From Variovorax boronicumulans NBRC 103145 (GTDB lineage: Bacteria; Pseudomonadota; Gammaproteobacteria; Burkholderiales; Burkholderiaceae_C): a stretch of 39,326 bases of DNA. The position numbers and the translations under genes are program-made. Below are positions 1 through 7,920 of the stretch, one piece after another (position 1 is the stretch's first letter; each line of letters begins with the position of its first letter). The notes below the pieces were generated by a model that had not been told where the DNA came from, did not search any database, and was given only the letters and a program-made list of their open reading frames with translations. Where the stretch lies: NCBI RefSeq assembly GCF_001591345.1, contig NZ_BCUS01000056.1, positions 1-39,326 of the forward strand, given 5' to 3'.

Positions 1-639
1 CTGGCGCTCGAAGTGGCCGCCGCGGCCATCGCGGGCGCCGACCGCCCCGCGGCCGACGTGCCCTGCGTGTTCACGTCGGCGCACGGCGACCTGTCGATCA
101 ACGACTACATGTGCAGCACGCTCGCGGGCGACCCGAAGATGCTGTCGCCCACCAAGTTCCACAACTCGGTGCACAACGCGGCCGTGGGCTACTGGACCAT
201 CGGCACCGGCTGCATGGCGGCCAGCAACGCCGTCTCGGCCTATGGCCACAGCTTTGCCGCCGGCCTGCTCGAAGCGGCCGTGCAGTGCGCGGCCGACCAG
301 ACGCCGGTGCTGCTGGTGGGCTACGACGCCCCCACGGTCGGCGCGCTGGCCTCGGTGACCGACAGCCGCGGCCTGCTGGCCGTGGCGCTGGTGATCGCGC
401 CCGAGCGCACGGCCCGCACGGTGGCCAGCCTCGACTGGTCGCTGGTCGGCGATGCCGCCGGCACGGCAACGGCGCCGCGCTCGGCCGCCGCCGCCACGCT
501 GAAGGACATCAACCCGATGGCCGACGCCCTGCCCCTGTTCGAGGCGCTGGCCCAGGCCCCGGGCAGCGCCGACGCGCCCATCGACCTGCCGCTGTCGGCC
601 GCGCTGGCCCTGCGGCTGCGCCTGCAGGCCGCGGGCTGA
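1..639 (+). CDS. Beta-ketoacyl synthase-like / chain-length-factor-type protein, 5' truncated
   Basis: The reading frame is open from the first base of the window, so the true start lies to the left. The visible ~212 residues match the short ketoacyl-synthase N-terminal-like family (Ketoacyl-synt_2) found in aryl-polyene and related type II polyketide clusters. The signature is an HGDL stretch followed by LSPTKFHNSVHNAAVGYWTI, then an AYGHSFAAGLLEA segment and a short strand region VLLVGYDAPT. No active-site Cys context of a full KS is visible, as expected for the chain-length-factor-like members, which pair with other synthases. It would act in the cytoplasm on ACP-bound chains. An aryl-polyene cluster probably continues left of the window; that is inference from one gene. 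Confidence 0.8.
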   Translation: MALEVAAAAIAGADRPAADVPCVFTSAHGDLSINDYMCSTLAGDPKMLSPTKFHNSVHNAAVGYWTIGTGCMAASNAVSAYGHSFAAGLLEAAVQCAADQTPVLLVGYDAPTVGALASVTDSRGLLAVALVIAPERTARTVASLDWSLVGDAAGTATAPRSAAAATLKDINPMADALPLFEALAQAPGSADAPIDLPLSAALALRLRLQAAG

Positions 640-663
640 CCGGCCTGCGCCCGGGGGCGGCGG

Positions 664-681
664 TGCGTGTTGACACACGCA
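664..681. promoter_or_regulatory. 7-bp inverted repeat downstream of the KS-like gene
   Basis: TGCGTGT-TGAC-ACACGCA forms a perfect 7-bp inverted repeat with a 4-base loop, 24 bases after the KS-like stop codon. No T-run follows, so it is not a standard intrinsic terminator. It could be a weak terminator stem or an operator for the two-component gene downstream. Confidence 0.3.
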
Positions 682-762
682 ACCGCGCCCCGGTACGTCA
701 TCATTGCCGCATGGCGCCCACGCAACCTGGGCGAGGCGCTATGTTTTTCGCAGCGATCCAGG

Positions 763-796
763 TTGACAGGGCGATGCTGCGTTTACCCAACTTTAC
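763..796 (+). promoter_or_regulatory. Candidate promoter and response-regulator direct repeat
   Basis: A TTGACA hexamer at 763-768 is a perfect -35 match, but no convincing -10 follows at 17 bases. Two similar hexamers, GTTTAC (781-786) and CTTTAC (791-796), start exactly 10 bp apart, the one-turn spacing typical of OmpR/PhoP-type response-regulator boxes. They sit 36 bases before the regulator's ATG, so autoregulation is plausible. This is inference from spacing only. Confidence 0.3.
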
Positions 797-832
797 GGAG
801 CGTTCAAGCCCGCTTGCTCCCGGTGAACGACC

Positions 833-1555
833 ATGAAGCGCATGAGCACCCCCCAACTCCTGATGATCGAAGACGACGCCCGCCTGGCGCAGATGGTGGG
901 CGAGTACCTGACGCAGTCGGGTTTCGCCTTCAACCACGCCGGCGACGGCGCCACCGGCCTGGAGCAGCTGCAGCAGCACGCGCCCGACCTGGTGATCCTC
1001 GACCTGATGCTGCCCGACACCGACGGGCTCGAGGTCTGCCGCCGCATCCGCGCCCTGCCCGGCCCGCTGGCCAAGGTGTCGGTGCTGATGCTCACGGCCA
1101 AGGGTGACCCCATGGACCGCATCATCGGCCTGGAGATCGGCGCCGACGACTACCTGCCCAAGCCCTTCGAGCCGCGCGAGCTGCTGGCGCGCATCCGCGC
1201 CGTGCTGCGCCGGCGCAGCGAGAACGCCACCGAGGCCGAAGCCTCCACGGTGATGCGCTTCGGCACGCTCGAGATCGACCGCAACGCGCGCACCGTGTCG
1301 GTGGCCGGCGCGCTGGCCGACCTCACCTCCTACCAGTTCGACCTGCTGGTGGCGATGGCCGAGCGCGCGGGCCGCGTGCTCACGCGCGACCAGATCATGG
1401 AAGCCGTGCGCGGCCGCGAGCTCGAGGCCTTCGACCGCTCGATCGACGTGCACATGGGCCGCATCCGCGCGGCCATCGAGGTCGACGCGAAGAACCCGAA
1501 GCGCATCCTCACCGTGCGCGGCGTGGGCTACGTCTTCGCCAAGCAACAGGACTGA
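833..1555 (+). CDS. OmpR-family response regulator
   Basis: A 240-residue DNA-binding response regulator. The receiver domain (about residues 7-120) has the acidic pair D14/D15, phosphoacceptor D57 in VILDLMLPD, T88 and K110 (the LPKPF motif). The C-terminal winged helix (about 140-237) ends with the usual RGVGYVF motif. Once phosphorylated by its kinase it would bind tandem sites in DNA. The gene lies 16 bases ahead of a histidine kinase, forming a two-component operon. ATG 833 was taken as start; ATG 842, three codons in, is equally possible because neither has a strong ribosome site. RstA-like by general appearance, but the signal and target genes cannot be read from the sequence. Confidence 0.95.
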   Translation: MKRMSTPQLLMIEDDARLAQMVGEYLTQSGFAFNHAGDGATGLEQLQQHAPDLVILDLMLPDTDGLEVCRRIRALPGPLAKVSVLMLTAKGDPMDRIIGLEIGADDYLPKPFEPRELLARIRAVLRRRSENATEAEASTVMRFGTLEIDRNARTVSVAGALADLTSYQFDLLVAMAERAGRVLTRDQIMEAVRGRELEAFDRSIDVHMGRIRAAIEVDAKNPKRILTVRGVGYVFAKQQD

Positions 1556-1571
1556 CCAGGACCGCCCCGCG

Positions 1572-2780
1572 ATGCTGCGCAGCCTCTACCGCCGCCACCT
1601 CTACGTCCGCATCTGGCTCGCGGTGGTCGGCGGCGTGGTCATCCTCACGCTGATGGCCAACTGGATCGTGCGCGTGGCTGCCGAGGCCGAGCGCGAACGC
1701 CTGGCGCCGGTGCCGCGCGAAGTGGTCGTGCTCGACAGCCAGGACCGCACCATCGGCACCGGCAAGGCCATGCGCGTGCCCGGCCAGGGCCTGGAGTTCG
1801 ATGTGCAGCTGAGCGACGGCCGCGACATGACGCTGCGCGTGGCGCCGCGCGAGCGCCCCACCGGCACCGGCGGCTTCGCGCCCTGGCGCACCCCGTTCGG
1901 GCTGGGCTGGATGATTGCGCTGGTGGGCGTGGCGGTGGCGCTGGGCGTCTACCCGATCGTGCGGCGCATCACCCAGCGGCTCGAGACCCTGCAGCGCGGC
2001 GTGCAGCGCTGGGGCGAGGGCGACCTCTCGGCGCGCGTGATCGAGGAAGGACAAGACGAAGTGGCCGATCTCTCCAAGCGATTCAATGCCTCCGCCGAAC
2101 GCATCGAGCAGCTCGTGCGTTCCCACAAGTCGCTGCTGGCGAACGCCTCGCACGAGCTGCGCTCGCCGCTCACCCGCATCCGCATGGGCCTGGAGCTCAT
2201 GGGCGACCAGCCCAGCCCGGCGGCGCGCGAGGAAATCTCGCGCAACATCGGCGAGCTCGACCAGCTTATCGACGAGATCCTGCTGGCCAGCCGGCTCGAC
2301 GCCAGCGAGGCCGACATGGGCACCATCGAAGCCGTCGACCTGACCGGCCTGGCCGCCGAAGAGTGCGCGCAGGTGAACGCCGAACTCGACCTGGCCGAAG
2401 GCACCGACAACGCCACGCTCACCGTGCCGGGCGTGTCGCGCCTGCTGCGCCGCGCGATCCGCAACCTGCTGGAAAACGCCCGCCGCTACGGCGCCGGCGA
2501 GATCAGCGTCGAACTCGGCAGCGCCGGCGGCTACGCCACGGTGCGCGTCAACGACCGCGGGCCAGGCGTGCCGGCGACGCTGCGCGAACGCATCTTCGAG
2601 CCCTTCTACCGCCTGCCGGGCGCCAGCGAGCGCAATGGCGGCGTCGGCCTGGGGCTGGCGCTGGTGAAGTCGATCGCCGAGCGCCACGGCGGCTCGGTGC
2701 GCTGCGAAGACCGGCCGGGTGGGGGCGCGAGCTTCGTGATCTGCCTGCCGGCCAAAGCCATCGCCGCCGCAGCGCACTGA
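1572..2780 (+). CDS. Membrane sensor histidine kinase
   Basis: A 402-residue transmembrane kinase, partner of the response regulator just upstream. Membrane segments lie at about residues 13-32 and 110-130, enclosing a periplasmic domain of only about 75 residues. A HAMP linker follows (about 131-183). The dimerisation/phosphoacceptor domain carries H194 in NASHELRSPLTR. The ATPase domain has the N box (NLLEN, 298-302), the D328-R-G G1 box and a G2 box GGVGLGLAL near 356-364. All catalytic motifs are present, so it should be active. The small sensor domain resembles RstB-type kinases in layout; the stimulus is unknown. The neighbouring envelope genes make a cell-surface signal plausible, but that is inference. 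Confidence 0.95.
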   Translation: MLRSLYRRHLYVRIWLAVVGGVVILTLMANWIVRVAAEAERERLAPVPREVVVLDSQDRTIGTGKAMRVPGQGLEFDVQLSDGRDMTLRVAPRERPTGTGGFAPWRTPFGLGWMIALVGVAVALGVYPIVRRITQRLETLQRGVQRWGEGDLSARVIEEGQDEVADLSKRFNASAERIEQLVRSHKSLLANASHELRSPLTRIRMGLELMGDQPSPAAREEISRNIGELDQLIDEILLASRLDASEADMGTIEAVDLTGLAAEECAQVNAELDLAEGTDNATLTVPGVSRLLRRAIRNLLENARRYGAGEISVELGSAGGYATVRVNDRGPGVPATLRERIFEPFYRLPGASERNGGVGLGLALVKSIAERHGGSVRCEDRPGGGASFVICLPAKAIAAAAH

Positions 2781-2830
2781 GCGCCAGCGGGCGCACAGGG
2801 ACAAGTCAGGTTCGGCCGAGGGGCCGCACC

Positions 2831-2836
2831 TAAAAT
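2831..2836 (+). promoter_or_regulatory. Candidate -10 box very close to the start codon
   Basis: TAAAAT lies nine bases before the ATG of the WaaL-like gene, and no Shine-Dalgarno sequence is seen between them. A transcription start 6-7 bases after the box would leave a leader of about three bases, so the mRNA could be nearly leaderless. No good -35 is visible. Confidence 0.4.
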
Positions 2837-2845
2837 CCCGGCCCT

Positions 2846-4075
2846 ATGCAGAGATCGCACATCGTTCGGCCCGCGGCCATGTTCTGGGGGCTGGTGGTGT
2901 TCATGCCGGTCGGCGTCACCTACCTGTCGGCCATCGTGCTGCTGCTTGCCCTGCTGGTGGGCGGCGGCTTGCGCGAGCGCTATGCAAGGCTGCGCGCCAA
3001 CCCGTTGTGGTGGCCGGTGGTCGCCTACGTGGCGTGGACCTTCGTCGTGCTGGCCGTGCGGCCGCACTACCCCGAGACCCCCTCCAACCTGTTCCACGGG
3101 CTGCGCATCGCCTTCACCTTCCTGATGGCGATGGCGCTCACGCGCGAGGAGGCGTTGTGGGCGCTGCGCGGCTTCCTCTTGATCGCGGCGCTCAACATCG
3201 TGCTCATCGTGCTGCACTACAGCCTGGGCTTTCCGGTGCCGGGCGCGCTGCGCGGCGTGGTGATGGAAGTGGGCAACAAGTCGATCAGCAACGCGCTGCT
3301 GTTCAGCATCGTCGCGGCCAGCGCCGCGGTCTACGGGCTGTCGCAGATCACGGGGCACCGGCCCCTGCGCGCATTGGCGGCCTTCACGCTCGTGCTCGGG
3401 TTGGGCGCCGTCGTCGCGCTGCCGCTCACGTCGCGCACCTCGGTGCTCGCGCTGCTGCTGGTGATTCCGGTGGTCTGCCTGCACCAGTGGAAGAACCACC
3501 TGAAGGCGCTGTCGGCCGCGCTGATCCTGGGCGCGGTGGTGATCGGCGCAAGCCTGTACCAGCTGCCGCAGCTGCAGCAGAAGGTCGAAACCGGCATCGA
3601 GGAACTCGAGAAGGCGCAGACCGGCGCCGTGTTCCACGGCAGCTGGATCATCCGCTACTACATGTACCGCGACACCGGCGCCATGATCGCCGACCAGCCC
3701 GTCGCGGGCTGGGGCATCGGCGGCTGGACCGACCAGTGGCACAAGCGCGGCCCGGCGCTGTTCGCCGACTCCAACATGCCGCACAACGACTTCCTCTGGG
3801 TGGGCGCGCAAAGCGGCATCCCGGGCATCCTGAGCCTGCTGGCGATCATGCTGGTCGCCGTCTGGCAGGCCTGGCGCCGGCCCGACATCGCCGGCCGCTA
3901 CGCGCTGGCCGCCACGCTCATCGCGCTCATCGCGTCGAGCGTGAACTCGGCGATGCGCGACGCGCAGATCGGGCTGGCGGTGCTGTGGATCGCGATGGTC
4001 TACCTGCGGCTGGCGCAGGAATCGCAGGACCCCGATCCGTGGCGCGGCCTGTGGCCGAGGGCCCAGCGAAGCTGA
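2846..4075 (+). CDS. O-antigen ligase/polymerase (WaaL/Wzy_C)-family membrane protein
   Basis: A 409-residue polytopic inner-membrane protein with about ten hydrophobic segments. A large periplasmic loop (roughly residues 235-325) contains the family's conserved features: HGSWIIRYYMYRDT, GWGIGGW and the MPHNDFLWVGAQSG stretch, whose His-Asn-Asp-Phe motif is typical of WaaL/Wzy-type glycosyltransferases that join lipid-linked glycans. The family includes O-antigen ligases, polymerases and protein O-oligosaccharyltransferases, and the sequence alone does not decide between them. It stands alone: no other glycan-assembly gene is adjacent, and a strong terminator follows within ten bases. ATG 2846 follows a close -10 box and lacks a ribosome site. 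Confidence 0.88.
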   Translation: MQRSHIVRPAAMFWGLVVFMPVGVTYLSAIVLLLALLVGGGLRERYARLRANPLWWPVVAYVAWTFVVLAVRPHYPETPSNLFHGLRIAFTFLMAMALTREEALWALRGFLLIAALNIVLIVLHYSLGFPVPGALRGVVMEVGNKSISNALLFSIVAASAAVYGLSQITGHRPLRALAAFTLVLGLGAVVALPLTSRTSVLALLLVIPVVCLHQWKNHLKALSAALILGAVVIGASLYQLPQLQQKVETGIEELEKAQTGAVFHGSWIIRYYMYRDTGAMIADQPVAGWGIGGWTDQWHKRGPALFADSNMPHNDFLWVGAQSGIPGILSLLAIMLVAVWQAWRRPDIAGRYALAATLIALIASSVNSAMRDAQIGLAVLWIAMVYLRLAQESQDPDPWRGLWPRAQRS

Positions 4076-4082
4076 AACGAAA

Positions 4083-4112
4083 AAACCGGCCGCAAGGGCC
4101 GGTTTCTTTTTT
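4083..4112. terminator. Strong intrinsic terminator between convergent genes
   Basis: A perfect 9-bp stem pairs 4083-4091 (AAACCGGCC) with 4097-4105 (GGCCGGTTT) around a 5-base loop, followed by C and six T. The A-rich left flank gives a T-rich tract on the opposite strand, so it can serve both the WaaL-like gene (+) and the zf-CHCC/ilvE unit (-). Confidence 0.92.
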
Positions 4113-4124
4113 CCGCCTGGCCGC

Positions 4125-4334
4125 TCAGTGGCGGCTGGACACGGTCTCGCCCGCCTTCAGGCGGTACACCGTGCCGCAGTACGGGCACTTGGCTTCGCCG
4201 GTGCGCGCCACGTCGAGGTAGACCTTCGGGTGGCTGTTCCAGAGCTTCATGTCGGCCTTGGGGCTGGGGCAGAACACGCCGCCCTGGTGGTTGAGCTCCT
4301 TCGCGAGGAGTTCGACGACTGCATTGGTGGACAT
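4125..4334 (-). CDS. Zinc-finger (zf-CHCC) domain protein
   Basis: A 69-residue protein with the C-H-C-C zinc ligands of the zf-CHCC family: C22 (FCPSP), H35 (NSHPKVYLD) and C50/C53 (CPYCGTVYRL). The family is related to the small mitochondrial complex I subunit NDUFS6. In many proteobacteria a protein of this size is encoded next to ilvE, as here, eight bases downstream and on the same strand, so the two are probably co-transcribed. Its bacterial function is not established. It ends just before the bidirectional terminator. Confidence 0.9.
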   Translation of the reverse strand: MSTNAVVELLAKELNHQGGVFCPSPKADMKLWNSHPKVYLDVARTGEAKCPYCGTVYRLKAGETVSSRH

Positions 4335-4342
4335 GTTGTTCC

Positions 4343-5296
4343 TCAGACCTTCGTGAGCCAGTGGGCGTACTTGGGGTTCTTGCCGTTCACAATGTCGAAG
4401 AAGGCCGACTGGATCTTCTCGGTGACCGGGCCGCGCGCGCCGCCGTCGCCACGGTTGCCGATCTCGATGCGGTCGAGTTCGCGGATGGGCGTCACTTCAG
4501 CGGCCGTGCCGGTGAAGAAGGCTTCGTCGGCCACGTACACCTCGTCGCGCGTGATGCGCTTTTGCACCAGCTCGATGCCCAGGTCCTTGCAGATGTGCAG
4601 GATGGTGTTGCGCGTGATGCCGTTCAGAGCGCCGGCCGACAGGTCGGGCGTGTAGACCACGCCGCCCTTGACCACGAACACGTTCTCGCCCGCGCCTTCG
4701 GACACGAAACCGCTCGCGTCGAGCAGCAGTGCTTCGTCGTAGCCGTCGTCCAGCGCTTCCATGTTGGCGAGGATCGAGTTGGTGTAGTTGCTCACCGTCT
4801 TGGCCTGCGTCATCGTGATGTTGACGTGGTGGCGGGTGTAGCTGGAGGTCTTCACGCGGATGCCGCGGCGCATGCCCTCTTCGCCGAGGTAGGCGCCCCA
4901 CGACCAGGCCGCGACCATGGCGTGGATCTTGTTGCCCTTGGGGCTCACGCCCAGCTTCTCGGAGCCGATCCAGATCAGGGGGCGCAGGTAGCAGCTTTCG
5001 AGCTTGTTCTCGCGCACGACCTGCTTCTGGGCTTCGTTCAGCTGTTCCTGCGAGAACGGGATCTTCATGCGCAGGATCTTGGCGCTGTTGAACAGGCGCT
5101 CGGTGTGCTCGGCCAGGCGGAAGATCGCCGTGCTGCCGTCGGCCGTCTTGTAGGCGCGCACGCCCTCGAAGGCGCCGCAGCCGTAGTGCAGCGTGTGGCT
5201 CAGCACGTGGATCTTGGCGTCGCGCCAGTCCACGAGTTCGCCGTCCATCCAGATCTTGCCGTCACGGTCGTCCAGCGAGGGGGGGATCGAGCTCAT
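4343..5296 (-). CDS. ilvE: Branched-chain amino acid aminotransferase
   Basis: Class IV PLP aminotransferase of 317 residues that interconverts leucine, isoleucine or valine and their 2-oxo acids with 2-oxoglutarate/glutamate. Landmarks are the N-terminal GKIWMDGELVDW, HYGCGAFEGVRAY, the probable PLP lysine K166 in QAKTVSNY, and the SEGAGEN cofactor-binding motif at 199-205. Length and motif order fit IlvE rather than D-amino acid transaminase or aminodeoxychorismate lyase. ATG 5296 was chosen over the longer frame (to 5350) because an AGGAA sits just upstream and the family begins at this point. It heads a two-gene unit with the zf-CHCC protein and is divergent from rdgC. Confidence 0.96.
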   Translation of the reverse strand: MSSIPPSLDDRDGKIWMDGELVDWRDAKIHVLSHTLHYGCGAFEGVRAYKTADGSTAIFRLAEHTERLFNSAKILRMKIPFSQEQLNEAQKQVVRENKLESCYLRPLIWIGSEKLGVSPKGNKIHAMVAAWSWGAYLGEEGMRRGIRVKTSSYTRHHVNITMTQAKTVSNYTNSILANMEALDDGYDEALLLDASGFVSEGAGENVFVVKGGVVYTPDLSAGALNGITRNTILHICKDLGIELVQKRITRDEVYVADEAFFTGTAAEVTPIRELDRIEIGNRGDGGARGPVTEKIQSAFFDIVNGKNPKYAHWLTKV

Positions 5297-5359
5297 TTCC
5301 TGATTCCTTTGGGAGCGGTGGGGGGGTGCGACCCGCGGGGAAAGTCGCAAAAGCTTTCG

Positions 5360-5365
5360 ATTTTA
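5360..5365 (-). promoter_or_regulatory. Candidate -10 box for ilvE
   Basis: On the minus strand TAAAAT lies 63 bases before the ilvE ATG. A poor -35 (GTGCAG) is found 18 bases upstream. The region is shared with the divergent rdgC promoter. Confidence 0.35.
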
Positions 5366-5442
5366 AGGCGGTGCCCGCAAGCCCTGCACTTCGGGGTGCC
5401 CGACAATGGCCGGTTGTGCCAACCAGTGGAAAAAGGGTTCCC

Positions 5443-6435
5443 GTGTCCGTATTCAAGAACGTCATCGTCTATCGCATCGAACCTGCCTGGTCCCAATCAC
5501 TGACCGAGGCAGAAGAAGGGCTCGGCAAGCAACGCTTCGTGCCTTGCGGCCCCTCGCAGGAAAAGTCCGCCGGCTGGGTCGAGCCCCGCGGCGAAGCCAA
5601 CGGCCCGTTGGTCGAATCCATCGACGGCCAGTGGCTGGTCGAGTACATGATCGAGAGCAAGCAGGTCCCCGGCTCCGTGGTGCGCCGCAAGCTCGACGAG
5701 CGCTGCGCCCACATCGAGACGACCACCGGCCGCAAGCCCGGCAAGAAGGAAAAGAAGGAGCTCAAGGAAGACATCACCCTGGAGCTGCTGCCCATGGCCT
5801 TCACGCGCAGCGCGCGCGTCACGGTGTGGATCGACAAGGCCGAGAACCGCCTCGTGATCAACTGCGGCAACGCCGCGCGCGCCGACGAAGTGGTCACCAG
5901 CCTCGTGAAGTCGCTCGACGGCTTTGCCGTGGCGCTGATCAACACGCAGATCGAGCCGGCCGCCGCCATGGCCAACTGGCTGCTGACGCAGGAGCCGCCG
6001 GCCGGCTTCAGCATCGACCGCGAGTGCGAGCTCAAGGCCTCCGACGACTCGAAGGCCGTGGTGCGTTACGCCAAGCACGCGCTGGACATCGACGAGGTCA
6101 AGCAGCACATCACCGACGGCAAGCGCCCGACGCGCCTGGCGCTCACCTGGGACGACCGCGTGTCCTTCGAACTCACGCACGGCCTGCTGATCCGCAAGAT
6201 CACCTTCCTCGAAGGCACGGGCGACGGCGCGGCGGGTGGCAAGAAGGAAGACAACTTCGACGCCGACGTGGCCATTGCGACCGGCGAACTCGGCCAGCTG
6301 GTGCCGGCGCTGCTCGATGCGTTGGGCGGTGAAGCGGCGTTCTCGGCAGCGGTGCCGGACGAAGCACCGAAGGCTGCGGCTACGGCACCTGCTGCGCAGG
6401 CCGACACGCCCGAGGAAGAAGACGCGCCGTTCTGA
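5443..6435 (+). CDS. rdgC: Recombination-associated protein RdgC
   Basis: RdgC is a ring-shaped, nucleoid-associated double-stranded-DNA-binding protein that modulates RecA activity. The 330-residue product has the typical N-terminus (SVFKNVIVYRIEPAW), the GWVEPRG motif, the IESKQVPGSVVRRKLDER block and the lysine-rich GKKEKKELKEDI segment. It is about 30 residues longer than the E. coli protein because of an Ala/Glu-rich tail. GTG 5443 was chosen because homologues begin with S/F-V-F-K-N and an AAAAGG sits seven bases upstream; the frame opens further upstream (5326), but those residues look non-native and overlap the ilvE promoter. It is divergent from ilvE. Confidence 0.95.
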   Translation: MSVFKNVIVYRIEPAWSQSLTEAEEGLGKQRFVPCGPSQEKSAGWVEPRGEANGPLVESIDGQWLVEYMIESKQVPGSVVRRKLDERCAHIETTTGRKPGKKEKKELKEDITLELLPMAFTRSARVTVWIDKAENRLVINCGNAARADEVVTSLVKSLDGFAVALINTQIEPAAAMANWLLTQEPPAGFSIDRECELKASDDSKAVVRYAKHALDIDEVKQHITDGKRPTRLALTWDDRVSFELTHGLLIRKITFLEGTGDGAAGGKKEDNFDADVAIATGELGQLVPALLDALGGEAAFSAAVPDEAPKAAATAPAAQADTPEEEDAPF

Positions 6436-6450
6436 CGTTCTGAGTCAGGC

Positions 6451-6489
6451 GAAGCGCCCGCGCCGCCGTCAGGCCGCGGGCGTTTCTTC
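6451..6489. terminator. Long hairpin between convergent rdgC and the small membrane gene
   Basis: Bases 6451-6462 (GAAGCGCCCGCG) pair with 6475-6486 (CGCGGGCGTTTC) in a 12-bp stem with one G-U pair and a 12-base loop, ending in a short T-rich stretch. It overlaps the last codons of the minus-strand gene. The T-tract is short, so termination may be partial. Confidence 0.6.
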
Positions 6490-6888
6490 GTCGGCCGGCG
6501 TCTCGGGCCGCGTGAGCGTCCAGCTCTGCAGCTTGCCGCCGTTGAACACGGCATCGACGTAGGAGCCGCCGGCGTCGGTCCAGCGGTACAGCTCGGGCTG
6601 CTCGTTCTCGGGCGAGCGCTGCTCGCCGAGCGCGCGCGTCATCGCGATGACGTGCATCAGCGTCACGCCGGGCTTGAGCTTGGCATTCAGCATCACCGAG
6701 CTCGCCACCGTGCCGATGGGCCGGTCGGCGGCCCGCTTGAGCACCTGCATCGTGCGGTTGAAGTGCATCAGCAGGAACATCACGATCGCACCGCCGGCGA
6801 ACGCCACGCCGCCCCATCCGTATTGGTGCCAGGACAGGCCGAGGAGAACGACGGCCCCCACGGGCACCAGCAATTTCTGGAAATTCAT
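6469..6888 (-). CDS. Small membrane protein of unknown function
   Basis: A 139-residue protein with two hydrophobic N-terminal segments (about residues 5-20 and 25-42) and a cytosolic or periplasmic tail of about 95 residues containing RWTDAGGSYVDAVFNGGKLQSWTL, shown here only as a landmark. I do not recognise a catalytic family; homologues in related genomes may carry a misleading glycerate kinase label, for which I see no kinase motif. ATG 6888 was chosen because it overlaps the stop codon of the upstream VOC gene (ATGA), implying translational coupling; ATG 6897, three codons earlier, is possible. Confidence 0.75.
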   Translation of the reverse strand: MNFQKLLVPVGAVVLLGLSWHQYGWGGVAFAGGAIVMFLLMHFNRTMQVLKRAADRPIGTVASSVMLNAKLKPGVTLMHVIAMTRALGEQRSPENEQPELYRWTDAGGSYVDAVFNGGKLQSWTLTRPETPADEETPAA

Positions 6889-7274
6889 GGGGCGCATTGT
6901 CGCCGCCCGGTGGAAGGCCCTCGCAGGCCGATGCAGTTGCCCCAGGGGTCGCGCACCTGCGCCATGTGCTCGTCGCCCTCCAGCCGCAGCGGGCCGCGGT
7001 ACAGCGGCGCGCCACACGATTGAAGGTGAGCCAGCGCCGCATCGAAGTCGGCGACGTTCCAGTACACGACCGAGCCCGAGGCACCCGCGCCGACCTTCGC
7101 GTCGGCCGGCACGAGCTCCAGCAGCACGCCGTGGACCGACAGGCACTCGAAGGCCGGCGAGCCGATCGACATCGGCACCGCATCGGGGAAGGCGTCGGCG
7201 TACCAGCGCAGTGCCGCGTTCACATCGGTGACGTGGACCATGACGGCGGCAATGGGCGGTGCGGTGGATTTCAT
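6885..7274 (-). CDS. VOC-superfamily (glyoxalase/bleomycin-resistance-like) protein
   Basis: A 129-residue protein with the paired beta-alpha-beta-beta-beta pattern of the vicinal-oxygen-chelate fold: an opening MVHVTDVNAALRWYADAFP, a central VVYWNVADFDAALAHLQ and a closing MAQVRDPWGNCIGL. The GDEHMAQVRDPWGN ending is typical of small metal-dependent VOC proteins, but the substrate cannot be deduced. It starts at ATG 7274 and its TGA overlaps the ATG of the next gene, forming a two-gene unit divergent from the lipoprotein gene at 7447. Confidence 0.85.
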   Translation of the reverse strand: MKSTAPPIAAVMVHVTDVNAALRWYADAFPDAVPMSIGSPAFECLSVHGVLLELVPADAKVGAGASGSVVYWNVADFDAALAHLQSCGAPLYRGPLRLEGDEHMAQVRDPWGNCIGLRGPSTGRRQCAP

Positions 7275-7446
7275 TCGGCGACAGCGGGAAACGGCCCGCG
7301 ATTGTGCGGCCCCGACCCTGTCGCAGTAGCCGCCGTGGCTACCGCCGGGCGCAGAAAGCGGTACTCCCGGCGAAAGGCACGCGGTGCCGGGGCGGGTGCG
7401 GGCACATTTCGCCGCACGGGCATCTGCCCGGGCCACCGAGAAACGC

Positions 7447-7902
7447 ATGAACATCCCGCGTTCCGTCACCTTCGTTCGACTCACCCTTGCCGCCGCACTC
7501 GCGGGCACCGTCCTCAGCGGTTGCTACGTGGTGCCGCTCGGACAACCCGCTCCCGTCGCGCCGTCGCAGCAAAGCTACGCCGTGGCACCGGGGCCGGTGT
7601 CACAGACCTTCAGCGCGCGGCTGTATCCGTCGAACGCCGAAGCCGCGCGCTACGGCGCCGTCGGGGGCACGGTGACCAACGACATGAACGGCCGCGGCCA
7701 CTTCAGCGCGCAGATCGGTGCCGAACAGTTTCAGGGAGAGGCGACCCGCGTGGCTGGTTCGCGTACCGCCGGGGTGGCGAACGCCACCGGCAGTCGCGGC
7801 GGCAACCTGAGTTGCCAGTACACGATGAACTCCGCCACCTTGGGCAGCGGCCAGTGCGTGCTCAACAACGGGCCGGCGTTCACGATGCACATCGGAAGCT
7901 AA
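7447..7902 (+). CDS. Outer-membrane-type lipoprotein of unknown function
   Basis: A 151-residue predicted lipoprotein. The signal peptide has basic residues, a hydrophobic core and a lipobox LSGC with C26 as the lipidated residue. The mature part is rich in small residues and has two Gly/Asn-rich, probably beta-stranded halves (GAVGGTVTNDMNGRGHFSA and GSRGGNLSCQYTMNSATLG), plus two cysteines (in SCQY and GQCV) that could form a disulfide. Residue 27 is Tyr, so the inner-membrane retention signal Asp is absent and an outer-membrane location is likely. I do not recognise the family. A 9-bp tandem repeat and an intrinsic terminator follow. Confidence 0.82.
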   Translation: MNIPRSVTFVRLTLAAALAGTVLSGCYVVPLGQPAPVAPSQQSYAVAPGPVSQTFSARLYPSNAEAARYGAVGGTVTNDMNGRGHFSAQIGAEQFQGEATRVAGSRTAGVANATGSRGGNLSCQYTMNSATLGSGQCVLNNGPAFTMHIGS

Positions 7903-7920
7903 GCAAGCAAAGAACACAGA

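Noticed and set aside
6469..7146. Extended start for the small membrane protein and a glycerate kinase assignment
   Set aside because: The N-terminal extension overlaps the VOC gene and is Arg-rich noise; there is no glycerate-kinase motif and the protein is far too short.
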